Shown: positions 1 through 7,520 of the stretch, one piece after another
Layout of the letters: each line of letters begins with the position of its first letter
Position numbering within the stretch: the stretch's first letter is position 1
Assembly: GCF_002216775.1 (NCBI RefSeq)
Contig: NZ_CP022315.1
Span: 1,984,001 to 2,048,000 of the forward strand
DNA length: 64,000 nucleotides
Direction of reading: 5' to 3'
Source of the DNA: Virgibacillus phasianinus
GTDB lineage: Bacteria; Bacillota; Bacilli; Bacillales; Amphibacillaceae
Notes under the pieces: model-generated
Database searches by the model: none
Told to the model about the DNA's origin: nothing
What the model saw: only the letters and a program-made list of their open reading frames with translations
Position numbers and translations under genes: made by a program

Positions 1-669
1 CAACAGGTTCCGGAAAAGCTTCAGCAAAAGATGGAAAACAAAAAGTTCTTAACGGAAGCCGAGCCATACCTCAAGAAACTTGCATTATATGGTGAGGCAG
101 GTGCAGCGGCCGTTAACTATTTAATGGCACAGCAAGCAGATGATGCAAACAAAGCAAGTCAGTACAAAGAAAAGCTAAAGGTCTTATTTGATCAATCTGA
201 GCAAATTCCGCAAAAGATGGGAGAAGGCGTCATCCGAAAATTTTTGACGGACACTTTATGGGGACCAAACCTTGCCCTTAATCAGCCGGTGGAAGTGAAT
301 AACTATTGGAACAATCTTCCTAGTGTCAACGGTGAAAAAGCCGTGGATGGGGAATTGAAAACTAGGTGGGCTTCCGGTGGCGGTGTGACCTCCGCGTGGC
401 TTGTGGTCAATTTCCCAGAAGGTGTTACCTTTAACCAAACTTTATTAAGGGAATGCAAGGATTTTGGAGATCGGATCCAAAACTATGAAATTCAATATTG
501 GGATGGCTCGAATTGGGTGACGGTCCATTCAGGCGGAGTGCCTGCGAGAATTCAAGTGGATCAGTTTGAGCCGGTGACAACAACCAAAGTACGATTAAAC
601 ATTACCGACGCAACCTATGAGCCTACTATTTGGGAATTTGAAGTTTATAATACAGAAGCTGCACGATAA
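1..669 (+). CDS. C-terminal part of a GH84-type beta-N-acetylglucosaminidase with discoidin domain (partial)
   Basis: The reading frame is open from base 1, so this is the 3' end of a longer gene and the ATG at 31 is probably internal. The first ~90 visible residues are helical and resemble the post-catalytic domain of GH84 hyaluronidase/O-GlcNAcase-like enzymes (NagJ type). Residues from about 95 onward (NQPVEVNNYW, AVDGELKTRWAS, WLVVNFPEG, VRLNITDATYEP) form an F5/8 type C (discoidin, CBM32-like) carbohydrate-binding domain. The enzyme would remove terminal GlcNAc from glycans outside the cell. This fits the chitobiose PTS locus downstream, but that link is an inference. The catalytic domain lies outside the window, so the GH84 call rests on the C-terminal architecture only. 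Confidence 0.6.
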   Translation, partial: QQVPEKLQQKMENKKFLTEAEPYLKKLALYGEAGAAAVNYLMAQQADDANKASQYKEKLKVLFDQSEQIPQKMGEGVIRKFLTDTLWGPNLALNQPVEVNNYWNNLPSVNGEKAVDGELKTRWASGGGVTSAWLVVNFPEGVTFNQTLLRECKDFGDRIQNYEIQYWDGSNWVTVHSGGVPARIQVDQFEPVTTTKVRLNITDATYEPTIWEFEVYNTEAAR

Positions 670-689
670 TAGGAAGTGGATATGCAATT

Positions 690-719
690 GGGGCTGACTG
701 TTTGATGGCAGCCCTTTTT
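690..719 (+). terminator. Rho-independent terminator of the glycosidase gene
   Basis: GGGCTG pairs with CAGCCC across a 12-base loop and is followed by a run of five T. It lies about 20 bases after the stop codon. Confidence 0.75.
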
Positions 720-898
720 GTTGTGCAAGAAGTCGGGAAACTTCCTGGGGATAAGTGAAGAACTCGGCCAAACCGATGCACATTTTGTCATATTTTGAAA
801 TGAAATGTTATTAAATTGTATCCTCCTGATAATCTCATAGTTTTATTCATTTGCTAGACTAGAATAGTCATCAACTATACAGCAAAGGAGCATACATA

Positions 899-1720
899 AT
901 GGAAAATAAAAAGCATTCGATAGGAAAGTACATAGGAGCAACTGCCTTTGTCACATCGCTCGCATTTACACCGGTTGTCGCGGGAAGTGTTTTTGCCCAT
1001 GGGGCCGCACCGGACAATGGTAATACAGGAAATGAAGAGGTGGTTGTCCCAACTGTTACTGTTAGTTCCGGTCTCATTTCAGCAGGCGATAGAGGAGAAG
1101 CTGTCAGTGATGTGCAATCAGTTTTAAATAACAATGGTTACGACCTGAATGTGGATGGAATATTCGGCCCAATTACGAACGATGCAGTGAGAGATTTTCA
1201 ACAGGATAATGATCTTCTGGTCGACGGGATTGTCGGACCACATACAAAAAAAGCTCTAAATACAAGTGATCATACGAATGAACAGGGAATAACCATTACT
1301 GAGGCGCCTGAACAAAAGACAGAATCCGAGGTAGTAGATACCCCGGCTGATTCTCAGTCTGATATTGTTTCGATTGCCGAAAGTTTAGTTGGTACCCCTT
1401 ATACATTTGGCGGAACAACACCTCAAGAAGGTTTCGACAGCAGTGGTTTCATCAACTATGTGTTCGAGCAAGTCGGCATTCCGCTCGATAGAACCCATGC
1501 TGAAATGTGGGAAAATAATGGTACACATGTAGATAGCCCAAGTCCTGGCGACGTTGTATTTTTCGAAGATACATATAAAGATGGTATATCGCACAGTGGT
1601 ATTTATATCGGAAACAACAAAATGATCCATGCCGGTACAGAAGAAACAGGCGTAGAAGTAACATCCCTTGACGCAGACTACTGGCAAAGCCGTTACGTCG
1701 GCGCAAAATCATTTCAATAG
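899..1720 (+). CDS. Secreted peptidoglycan-binding NlpC/P60-like protein with Cys-to-Ser active site
   Basis: This is a 273-residue exported protein. The N-terminus carries a lysine-rich start and a hydrophobic signal segment ending near VFAHG. A PG_binding_1 domain follows at about residues 60-115 (GDRGEAVSDVQ, VDGIFGPITNDAVRDFQ). An NlpC/P60 domain occupies about residues 150-273. In active NlpC/P60 endopeptidases the nucleophile is the Cys of a DCSG motif. Here the motif reads FDSSGFINYVF, so position 181 is Ser. The two other catalytic positions are kept (His232 in HSGIYIG, His244 in IHAG). The protein may therefore bind wall peptides without cutting, or use Ser. The start is set by AAGGAG nine bases upstream of the ATG. 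It stands alone, closed by a terminator inside a REP doublet. Confidence 0.85.
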   Translation: MENKKHSIGKYIGATAFVTSLAFTPVVAGSVFAHGAAPDNGNTGNEEVVVPTVTVSSGLISAGDRGEAVSDVQSVLNNNGYDLNVDGIFGPITNDAVRDFQQDNDLLVDGIVGPHTKKALNTSDHTNEQGITITEAPEQKTESEVVDTPADSQSDIVSIAESLVGTPYTFGGTTPQEGFDSSGFINYVFEQVGIPLDRTHAEMWENNGTHVDSPSPGDVVFFEDTYKDGISHSGIYIGNNKMIHAGTEETGVEVTSLDADYWQSRYVGAKSFQ

Positions 1721-1721
1721 T

Positions 1722-1854
1722 GGGACATGGGGACAGGTCCCTTGTCCCAGATTCGAAAGCTAGCATGCTGGTGGGTTCCCCGCCTGGATGCTGGCTTTTT
1801 TGTGTTTAGAGCGGGACGCGGGACCTGTCCCCATGTCCCTATCCCCATGTCCCT
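1722..1854. repeat. REP doublet (REPIN-like) enclosing a terminator
   Basis: The forward arm is at 1722-1748 and the reverse arm at 1813-1839, followed by a partial duplicate of its end to 1854. The arm family is GGGAC-N3-GGGACAGGTCCC-N2-GTCCC, a nested imperfect palindrome. The reverse arm is its reverse complement, so the pair can fold into a long hairpin. Both arms share the same ATG triplet after the outer GGGAC when read in the same sense. Confidence 0.85.
1756..1802 (+). terminator. Terminator with GCTAGCAT stem, between REP arms
   Basis: AAAGCTAGCAT pairs with ATGCTGGCTTT (one wobble) over a 21-base loop and runs into TTTTTT. Similar GCTAGCA stems lie between REP arms near 14.15 kb and 30.65 kb. 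Confidence 0.75.
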
Positions 1855-1891
1855 ATACATGACATTAAATCCTTAATATGTAATAATAGTG

Positions 1892-1910
1892 TTGTTGAAA
1901 TATGCAACAA
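1892..1910 (+). promoter_or_regulatory. Candidate operator, TTGTTG-N7-CAACAA
   Basis: This perfect 6-bp inverted repeat lies just upstream of the regulator's preferred start at 1923 and overlaps the alternative ATG at 1902. Related CAACA/TGTTG elements occur before the permease gene near 3.78 kb, which suggests autoregulation by the PrpR_N protein. Confidence 0.5.
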
Positions 1911-1922
1911 ATGAGGGATAAA

Positions 1923-3665
1923 ATGATAAAGGCACTTTTAATTGCTCCGTATCAAGGGATGGCTGAAACGGTTAAAAAAGTGAATATACCGGATGATATT
2001 GAATTAGATGTAAAGATAGCCAATTTGGAGGAAGGCGTTCGAGTCGCAAAGTTGGCGGAGAAGCAAGGATATGAGTTAATCGTCAGTCGTGGTGGTACTG
2101 CTTCGATGATTCAGGATGTTGTATCGATACCCGTAGTACATATAGATATAACAGGGTACGATATGCTGCGTGTTTTTACCCTGCTTCGTGGCATCAAGAA
2201 AGGGGTGGCGCTTGTTGGTTATGCAAATATTTCCCAGGGGGCCGCCACAATCTGCAACATATTGGAATTTGATGTGAAGATGATTACGATTACCTCCAGG
2301 AATGAAGTGAGGGGTCACTTGGAACAACTGAAACAACAAGGTTACGCTGTGGTAATTGGTGATGTGATTACGGTTCAAGTTGCTGAGCAGGTAGGGTTGC
2401 GTGGCGTTTTAATTACATCCGGAAAAGAAGCGGTGACAGATGCTATCGAAGAAGGGAAGCGGGTATACCATTTTTTCCGGAGGGTGAATAATCAATTCAA
2501 TTATTTTCGGGAGACCTTTAATTCCATGCCCTTCCCGGTTATTTTACTTCATAAAAACGGTGAAATAATAGCGAAGAATTTAATGTACGAGCAGGACAGC
2601 CACTGTCACGAAATAATGGAGTCGTCTGCTGTTCCAAGGATAATCAAGAGGGTACTGGAAAGTGGAATCAGTAAGTGGTCTGAAATTGAAGGTAAAACGA
2701 ATCGTTATGAAATACAAGCCTTTCTGGTAAGTAAAGCAGAGGGTATAGTTGGGATAAACATCCATGCTGCGCTTCTTAAATCACATACCAAAGCTGTTAA
2801 AATTATCGGGGATCCGGTGCATATCCCGATTATTGGAGATAGCGGCCAGGCCATTAATTTACGAAAAAATATTGAGCAGATTGCTCATTCCGACGATCCT
2901 GTGTGTATTTTGGGTGAGCCGGGTACGGGTAAATTTAGCGTTGCGCAGGAAATCCATTTTGAACGGTTTGGTCAGGACTCACCGATGGTTGTGATCGAGG
3001 GAAGCTGCTTAGCCAAAGCGGCGGCGGAATATGAAAAAATACATCCAAAGCTTTTGTCCATTAAGCTGGGAACGGTTTTAATCAAAGATATCGACGCAGT
3101 ACCAATGGAAATACAAGACGCGATGGAAAGCCTGCTCCGTTCTATTCCTAACAGCATAAAAGTTATCGTTCTCGCTAAAGAAGCACTCGATAAACTCGTA
3201 TATGCCGGCAGGTTTAATGACGGGTTGCATCAAAAAATTTCGAAGTACACGCTACATCTTGCGCCACTAAGGGATCGGAAGGAAGATATTGGGGCATTTG
3301 TTGATTACTTTTTAGCTGAGTTTCATGCCGAAAACGGTAATGAAACAGTGGGTATGAAGCAGGGTGCGGTAGAATATCTGAAGAAATTTGACTGGCTGGG
3401 CAACCTTTCGCAGCTTAAAAAAGTGATTCGGAAATTAAGTGTGATGACGACAGCAAATTACATCGAGCTTTCGCATGTGGAAACCTTAATGAATGAATAT
3501 GAAGAAACAGTGGCCGATATAAGTTTACCACTTAACGGAACGCTAGAAGAAATTGAACAAGCAGTAATTAAACAGGTGTTGCAGGAAGAGGGAAATAATC
3601 AATCAAACGCAGCAAAAAGGTTAGGGATAAACCGTTCAACCTTGTGGCGAAAGCTGAAAGAATAA
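1923..3665 (+). CDS. PrpR_N-domain transcriptional regulator, sigma-54-activator-like but lacking GAFTGA
   Basis: This is a predicted regulator of 580 residues. Residues 1 to ~190 match the PrpR N-terminal sensor domain (IVSRGGTASMIQD, IDITGYDMLR, LITSGKEAV). A degenerate AAA+ domain follows with a recognisable Walker A (GEPGTGK), but the GAFTGA loop that contacts sigma-54 is missing. A Fis-type helix-turn-helix ends the protein (NAAKRLGINRSTLWRKL). It therefore probably acts on sigma-A promoters. The start at 1923 is preferred over 1902 because GAGGG sits five bases upstream and the 1902 ATG falls in an inverted repeat. It is followed in the same direction by the acid-sugar genes, which it most likely controls in response to the acid or a phosphorylated intermediate. 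Confidence 0.82.
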   Translation: MIKALLIAPYQGMAETVKKVNIPDDIELDVKIANLEEGVRVAKLAEKQGYELIVSRGGTASMIQDVVSIPVVHIDITGYDMLRVFTLLRGIKKGVALVGYANISQGAATICNILEFDVKMITITSRNEVRGHLEQLKQQGYAVVIGDVITVQVAEQVGLRGVLITSGKEAVTDAIEEGKRVYHFFRRVNNQFNYFRETFNSMPFPVILLHKNGEIIAKNLMYEQDSHCHEIMESSAVPRIIKRVLESGISKWSEIEGKTNRYEIQAFLVSKAEGIVGINIHAALLKSHTKAVKIIGDPVHIPIIGDSGQAINLRKNIEQIAHSDDPVCILGEPGTGKFSVAQEIHFERFGQDSPMVVIEGSCLAKAAAEYEKIHPKLLSIKLGTVLIKDIDAVPMEIQDAMESLLRSIPNSIKVIVLAKEALDKLVYAGRFNDGLHQKISKYTLHLAPLRDRKEDIGAFVDYFLAEFHAENGNETVGMKQGAVEYLKKFDWLGNLSQLKKVIRKLSVMTTANYIELSHVETLMNEYEETVADISLPLNGTLEEIEQAVIKQVLQEEGNNQSNAAKRLGINRSTLWRKLKE

Positions 3666-3693
3666 TGTTTTACATTCAGTATAATAATAGTTT

Positions 3694-3723
3694 GAAGGAT
3701 CCTTAGTGAAGGGTTCTTTTTTA
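3694..3723 (+). terminator. Probable terminator of the PrpR_N regulator gene
   Basis: AGGATCC pairs with GGGTTCT (two wobbles) over an 8-base loop and is followed by TTTTTATTG. It separates the regulator from the permease operon. Confidence 0.55.
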
Positions 3724-3733
3724 TTGTTTTAAA

Positions 3734-3838
3734 ATGCAACAATGCAAAATATTTATTCGTTAATAAATGGAAAAACACAACAATATGTTGCATTATATAA
3801 CAAATTGATCTATTATAATACATGTAAACGCTTTACAT
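3734..3838 (+). promoter_or_regulatory. Control region of the acid-sugar operon: CAACA/TGTTG operators, -10 box and cre-like site
   Basis: ATGCAACA lies at 3734-3741 and the palindrome CAACA-ATA-TGTTG at 3778-3790, both related to the inverted repeat before the regulator gene. TATAAT at 3814-3819 is a likely -10 box. ATGTAAACGCTTTACAT at 3822-3838 is close to a catabolite responsive element, though one base off the usual spacing, and would allow CcpA control. No -24/-12 sigma-54 promoter is present, in keeping with the missing GAFTGA motif. Confidence 0.5.
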
Positions 3839-3889
3839 TTTATTTGTGTTTCATTATTAAACATCATTAGATAAACGAGGGGGATAAAA

Positions 3890-4873
3890 ATGAGAATCAA
3901 AGCGACGTTAGAACGAATTCCTGGTGGTATGATGGTAGTGCCATTGTTGCTAGCTGCAACACTAAACACTGTCGCACCGGAATTACTAAGGATAGGTAAC
4001 TTCACACAAGCATTATTCGTAGATGGGGCAAGTACGCTTATCGCACTATTTCTATTATGTACAGGGGCACAGATTAATGTACGAAATGTTGGTGTAAGTC
4101 TTGGTAAAGGGGCAACATTGCTGACAACGAAATGGTTAGTAGGTGCGGCTGTTGGTTTAATTGCTTATATTTTCGCTGGAAATGATGGCCTTTGGTTGGG
4201 TCTGGCGCCAATTGCAATAATTGCTGCCATGACTAATAGTAATGGAGGCTTGTATGTGGCGCTAGTTGGCCAATACGGAGATAAAACGGACCGTGCGGCA
4301 TATTCGCTGCTTGCATTAAATGATGGTCCTTTCTTTACAATGGTTGCGCTGTCAATTTTCGGTGCAATGGGCTTTGTAAATGGATTGTTTTCTTTCGTGT
4401 CATTTATTGCCGTGTTACTGCCGATTATTGTTGGTATGGTTCTAGGTAACTTAGATGAAGAAATGAGAGCGTTTTTTGAAAAAGGCAGTTCGATGTTAAT
4501 TCCATTCTTTGCGTTTGCCTTAGGTATGGGTATTGACTTCGGTGCAATTATCGATGGTGGACTATCCGGAATCATTCTTGGCTTAGCAACCGTATTTATA
4601 ACAGGTACAGCTGGCTATTTCATCTTTAAAGCATTTAAATGGAACCCGATTGCAGGTGCTTCAGAAGGATCTACAGCGGGAAATGCCGTAGCAACACCGG
4701 CCGCAATCGCAGCTGCAAGTGCCAGTTTTGCAACACATGTTGATTTGGCAACAGTGCAGGTTGCAGCATCCACTGTTACAACAGCGATTCTGCTTCCGCT
4801 ATATATTGGATTTCTGGTAAAACGTTTGGACAAAAAAGGTGTTAAAGTACCAGACGACTATATGGTCGAGTAA
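3890..4873 (+). CDS. KdgT-family 2-keto-3-deoxygluconate-type permease
   Basis: This is a 327-residue integral membrane protein of the KdgT (2-keto-3-deoxygluconate transporter) family, with about ten hydrophobic segments. Family hallmarks include the N-terminal IPGGMMVVPLLL, LCTGAQI, AAMTNSNGGLY and SEGSTAGNAVATPAA segments. Length is normal for the family. It starts at an ATG eight bases after a GAGGGGG site. It lies 37 bases before a four-carbon acid-sugar kinase and PdxA2, so the substrate here is more likely D-threonate or D-erythronate than KDG. That substrate change is inferred from context. Confidence 0.85.
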   Translation: MRIKATLERIPGGMMVVPLLLAATLNTVAPELLRIGNFTQALFVDGASTLIALFLLCTGAQINVRNVGVSLGKGATLLTTKWLVGAAVGLIAYIFAGNDGLWLGLAPIAIIAAMTNSNGGLYVALVGQYGDKTDRAAYSLLALNDGPFFTMVALSIFGAMGFVNGLFSFVSFIAVLLPIIVGMVLGNLDEEMRAFFEKGSSMLIPFFAFALGMGIDFGAIIDGGLSGIILGLATVFITGTAGYFIFKAFKWNPIAGASEGSTAGNAVATPAAIAAASASFATHVDLATVQVAASTVTTAILLPLYIGFLVKRLDKKGVKVPDDYMVE

Positions 4874-4910
4874 CTTAGTATATAAAATTGTTAATAAATG
4901 AGGAATCAAC

Positions 4911-6212
4911 ATGAAACAACTGATAGGAATAATAGCAGACGATTTAACTGGTGCAAATGATAGTGGTGTCCAACTGACCGAAAAGGGGATAAATACTTCA
5001 GTTCTTTTTGATAACCCTGAAGGCCGGAGAGAACTGGACAGTGGGCTGGTGATTGATACGAACTCCCGCGCGCTGTCAAAAGGCGACGCAGCCGCTGTTA
5101 CAAGAAAAGCCGGGCAATTTTTACAGCAAGCTGGTTATGTTAACATTTATAAAAAGATGGATTCAACCTTAAGGGGACATATTGGCGCGGAGCTGGGCGC
5201 TCTTTATGACGTGTTTAAACCGGAGTTTATGTTTATCGCGCCGGCTTTCCCACCACTTGGCAGAACGACAAAAGATGGGGTTCATTATGTCAACGGGGAA
5301 GAAATCGCCAAAACAGAAATAGCGAAAGACCCTAAACATCCGGTTATAGAATCGTCTATCCTGAAACTGTTGGAAAAAGAAATTGGGCAACAGGTTGGCT
5401 TATTGACAAGGACGGATATTGAAGCGGACTTATCCAGCTTCCGGGACAAAATAAATACTTTTAACGAAAATAATATAAACTATATTGTTTGTGATGCTGA
5501 GACACAGGATGATTTACAACAGGCAGCACAGAAAATGAGTGCTGTTTCGAAGCAGATTGTTTGGGCCGGTTCTGCCGGCTTGGCTGAAGTGCTTCCAGAG
5601 GTGCTTGGAATAGGCGGGCTGGCAGATTATCGAGCTATTTCCAGCTCAGGTCGGGTCATGACAGTTTGCGGCAGTCTATCACAGGTTACACAAGAGCAAG
5701 TGAAGTATGCGGGGAAGCAACCAGCAGTAACAGCTGTAGAGCTCGACCCGCTGCAGATTTTTGCGGATGATTGGAAGGTGCTTCGTCAACAATATGTAAA
5801 AGAGATTCTTGAAGGTTTAGCAAAAGGAAATGATATCGTTTTGTTTGTTCCTTCTAATCAAGAAATCAGAGATCAAGTCAAGCAAGCCGGAAATAACCTG
5901 CAATTAACAGGCAATCAAATTGGTGAACGGATATCAAGTGCGATTGGCGAAATTGTGGCGGCAGTAACAGCGGTAAACAAGGAGCTAACAGGTTTGGTGC
6001 TGACAGGTGGCGACACGGCAAAAGATACTGCGCGCCAATTAGACGGAATTGGCTTTCGTTTGATTAAACAGATTGAAGCGGGAATTCCATTGGGCACGTT
6101 AATTGGGACAGATAGGGAATTTACGGTAGTGACAAAAGCGGGCGCGTTTGGAAAAGAAGATTCGATTTACCATGCCATGCAGGAATTGAAGGGAGTTCTT
6201 ACGAATGAGTAA
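4911..6212 (+). CDS. dtnK: Four-carbon acid sugar kinase (DUF1537 / OtnK-DtnK family)
   Basis: This 433-residue protein belongs to the DUF1537 kinase family, ATP-dependent kinases of four-carbon acid sugars. The N-terminal substrate domain begins IGIIADDLTGANDSGVQL and contains KKMDSTLRGHIGAE. The C-terminal nucleotide domain has VCGSLSQVT and GLVLTGGDTAKDTA. Its stop overlaps the start of the PdxA2 gene by eight bases, a tight coupling typical of kinase/dehydrogenase pairs. In the known pathway D-threonate (or D-erythronate) is phosphorylated at C4 and then oxidatively decarboxylated to dihydroxyacetone phosphate by PdxA2. The choice between D-threonate and D-erythronate cannot be made from sequence. 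Confidence 0.85.
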   Translation: MKQLIGIIADDLTGANDSGVQLTEKGINTSVLFDNPEGRRELDSGLVIDTNSRALSKGDAAAVTRKAGQFLQQAGYVNIYKKMDSTLRGHIGAELGALYDVFKPEFMFIAPAFPPLGRTTKDGVHYVNGEEIAKTEIAKDPKHPVIESSILKLLEKEIGQQVGLLTRTDIEADLSSFRDKINTFNENNINYIVCDAETQDDLQQAAQKMSAVSKQIVWAGSAGLAEVLPEVLGIGGLADYRAISSSGRVMTVCGSLSQVTQEQVKYAGKQPAVTAVELDPLQIFADDWKVLRQQYVKEILEGLAKGNDIVLFVPSNQEIRDQVKQAGNNLQLTGNQIGERISSAIGEIVAAVTAVNKELTGLVLTGGDTAKDTARQLDGIGFRLIKQIEAGIPLGTLIGTDREFTVVTKAGAFGKEDSIYHAMQELKGVLTNE

Positions 6213-7203
6213 AAAACCAATAATAGGTATTACGATGGGAGATGCCTCCGGCGTAGGGCCAGAAATCATTGTGAAAAGTCTGCAAAGCGAACATGTATAT
6301 GAGCAGTCGCACCCAATTGTAATTGGTGATGCTAAGATGTTAGGGCGTGCTGCAGAGCTTTTAGAGGCGAATGTAACTATTAAGGAGGTAGATGTAAATT
6401 TCGATTTCACAGCAACAAAATTTGGAGAAATTGCTTGTTACGATCTAGACTTACTTCCAGCGGATCTACCGTTCGGACAGGTTTCTCCTGAAGCCGGCCA
6501 TGCTGCATTTGAATACTTAAGGACGGCTATTGAACTCGCAAATGAGGCTCGGATTGATGCGATTTGTACGGCGCCGTTAAATAAAGAAGCGCTGCATAAG
6601 GGTGGGCATATCTATCCAGGTCATACAGAAATTTTGGCTGAATTAACCAATACAAAAGATTTTTCGATGATGCTGTCATCACCTAAATTAAAAGTAATTC
6701 ACGTCACAACACATGTCGGCTTACTTGATGCGATCAATATGACTAATCCAGAGCGCGTCTATAAAGTCATCCGTTTAGCGCATGAAACACTTACCAACTC
6801 CGGAATCGATCAGCCTAAAATAGGTGTCTGCGGAATTAACCCTCATGCCGGTGAAAATGGCTTATTTGGTTACGGTGAAGAAGAAGAAAAAATAATCCCG
6901 GCGATTGAACGGGCTACTGAAGAAGGAATAAATGTGGAAGGCCCATTGCCGGCAGATACATTATTCTTCCGCGCGCAACGTGGCGACTTCGATATCGTTG
7001 TAGCCATGTATCATGACCAGGGCCACGGACCAATTAAGGTGTTGGGACTGGAAGCAGGCGTCAACATAACTGTCGGATTGCCAATTATTCGAACAAGCGT
7101 TGACCACGGCACAGCATTTGACATCGCTGGCAAAGGCATCGTTGATGAAAGAAGCATGCTGGAAGCGTTAAGACAAGCGATTGAATTGGCGCCGGAGCGG
7201 TAG
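6205..7203 (+). CDS. pdxA2: PdxA2-type 4-phospho-D-threonate/erythronate dehydrogenase
   Basis: This 332-residue PdxA-fold NAD-dependent dehydrogenase carries the N-terminal GITMGDASGVGPEI, TAPLNKEALHKGGH with the metal-site PGHTE, GINPHAGE, VVAMYHDQGH and SVDHGTAFDIAG. PdxA proper oxidises 4-phosphohydroxythreonine in vitamin B6 synthesis. The direct coupling to a DUF1537 kinase and a permease instead indicates the PdxA2 branch, which oxidises and decarboxylates 4-phospho-D-threonate or D-erythronate to DHAP and CO2. The gene overlaps the kinase gene by eight bases and ends the operon. Confidence 0.85.
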   Translation: MSKKPIIGITMGDASGVGPEIIVKSLQSEHVYEQSHPIVIGDAKMLGRAAELLEANVTIKEVDVNFDFTATKFGEIACYDLDLLPADLPFGQVSPEAGHAAFEYLRTAIELANEARIDAICTAPLNKEALHKGGHIYPGHTEILAELTNTKDFSMMLSSPKLKVIHVTTHVGLLDAINMTNPERVYKVIRLAHETLTNSGIDQPKIGVCGINPHAGENGLFGYGEEEEKIIPAIERATEEGINVEGPLPADTLFFRAQRGDFDIVVAMYHDQGHGPIKVLGLEAGVNITVGLPIIRTSVDHGTAFDIAGKGIVDERSMLEALRQAIELAPER

Positions 7204-7205
7204 TA

Positions 7206-7256
7206 GGGACAGAGGGTTCTTGATCCGGGGGGACAGAGGGACAGGTCCCTCGTCCC
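7206..7256 (+). repeat. REP forward arm with partial duplicate
   Basis: A partial copy (GGGACAGAGGGTTC) begins at 7206 and a complete forward arm lies at 7230-7256. Its reverse partner is at 7529-7555, so the doublet encloses the 20-bp tandem array and a terminator. Confidence 0.8.
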
Positions 7257-7269
7257 GCTTGTTGACATG

Positions 7270-7429
7270 GGCGGATAAATTCCTGTTTTGGCTGATATAC
7301 GCAGAGAAAGGCTGATATATTTCATTTTTGGCCTATATATTCCGAAAATGGCCGATATATTTTTATTATGGCTGATATATGTTGAGAACGGCCGATAACA
7401 CTCTGTTTTGGCTGATATACGCAGAAAAG
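7270..7429. repeat. Tandem array of eight 20-bp units, GGCYGATATAT + 9 variable bases
   Basis: Eight units of exactly 20 bases begin at 7270, 7290, 7310, 7330, 7350, 7370, 7390 and 7410. Each starts with GGC, most read GGCTGATATAT or GGCCGATATAT, and the last nine bases vary (units 2 and 8 are nearly identical). The array is non-coding: the antisense frame across it translates to a repetitive artefact. Two more units occur at 18020-18059. The function is unknown. The constant period suggests a protein-binding array or a small mobile repeat. Confidence 0.85.
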
Positions 7430-7466
7430 TTGCTAGCAGGACAAATCCGACAAGCCCGAATAAAAC

Positions 7467-7505
7467 AAGATGCATGCAGACTTAAAATCTGCATGCATCT
7501 TTATT
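7467..7505. terminator. Bidirectional terminator between pdxA2 and the deacetylase gene
   Basis: AAGATGCATGCAGA pairs perfectly with TCTGCATGCATCTT over a 7-base loop. A-rich sequence lies before it and TTATTTT after it, so it can serve the convergent genes on both sides. Confidence 0.8.
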
Positions 7506-7520
7506 TTCCCCAAGAAAATC

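Noticed and set aside
3730-3890. Sigma-54 promoter before the KdgT-type permease
   Set aside because: No GG-N10-GC arrangement is present, and the adjacent regulator lacks GAFTGA.
7270-7429. Possible CRISPR array
   Set aside because: The period is only 20 bp with an 11-bp conserved part and 9-bp variable part, far below CRISPR repeat and spacer sizes, and no cas genes are present.
7011-7475. A 154-codon minus-strand frame across the 20-bp array
   Set aside because: Its sequence is a repetitive translation of the array and REP arm, overlaps pdxA2 and has no ribosome site.
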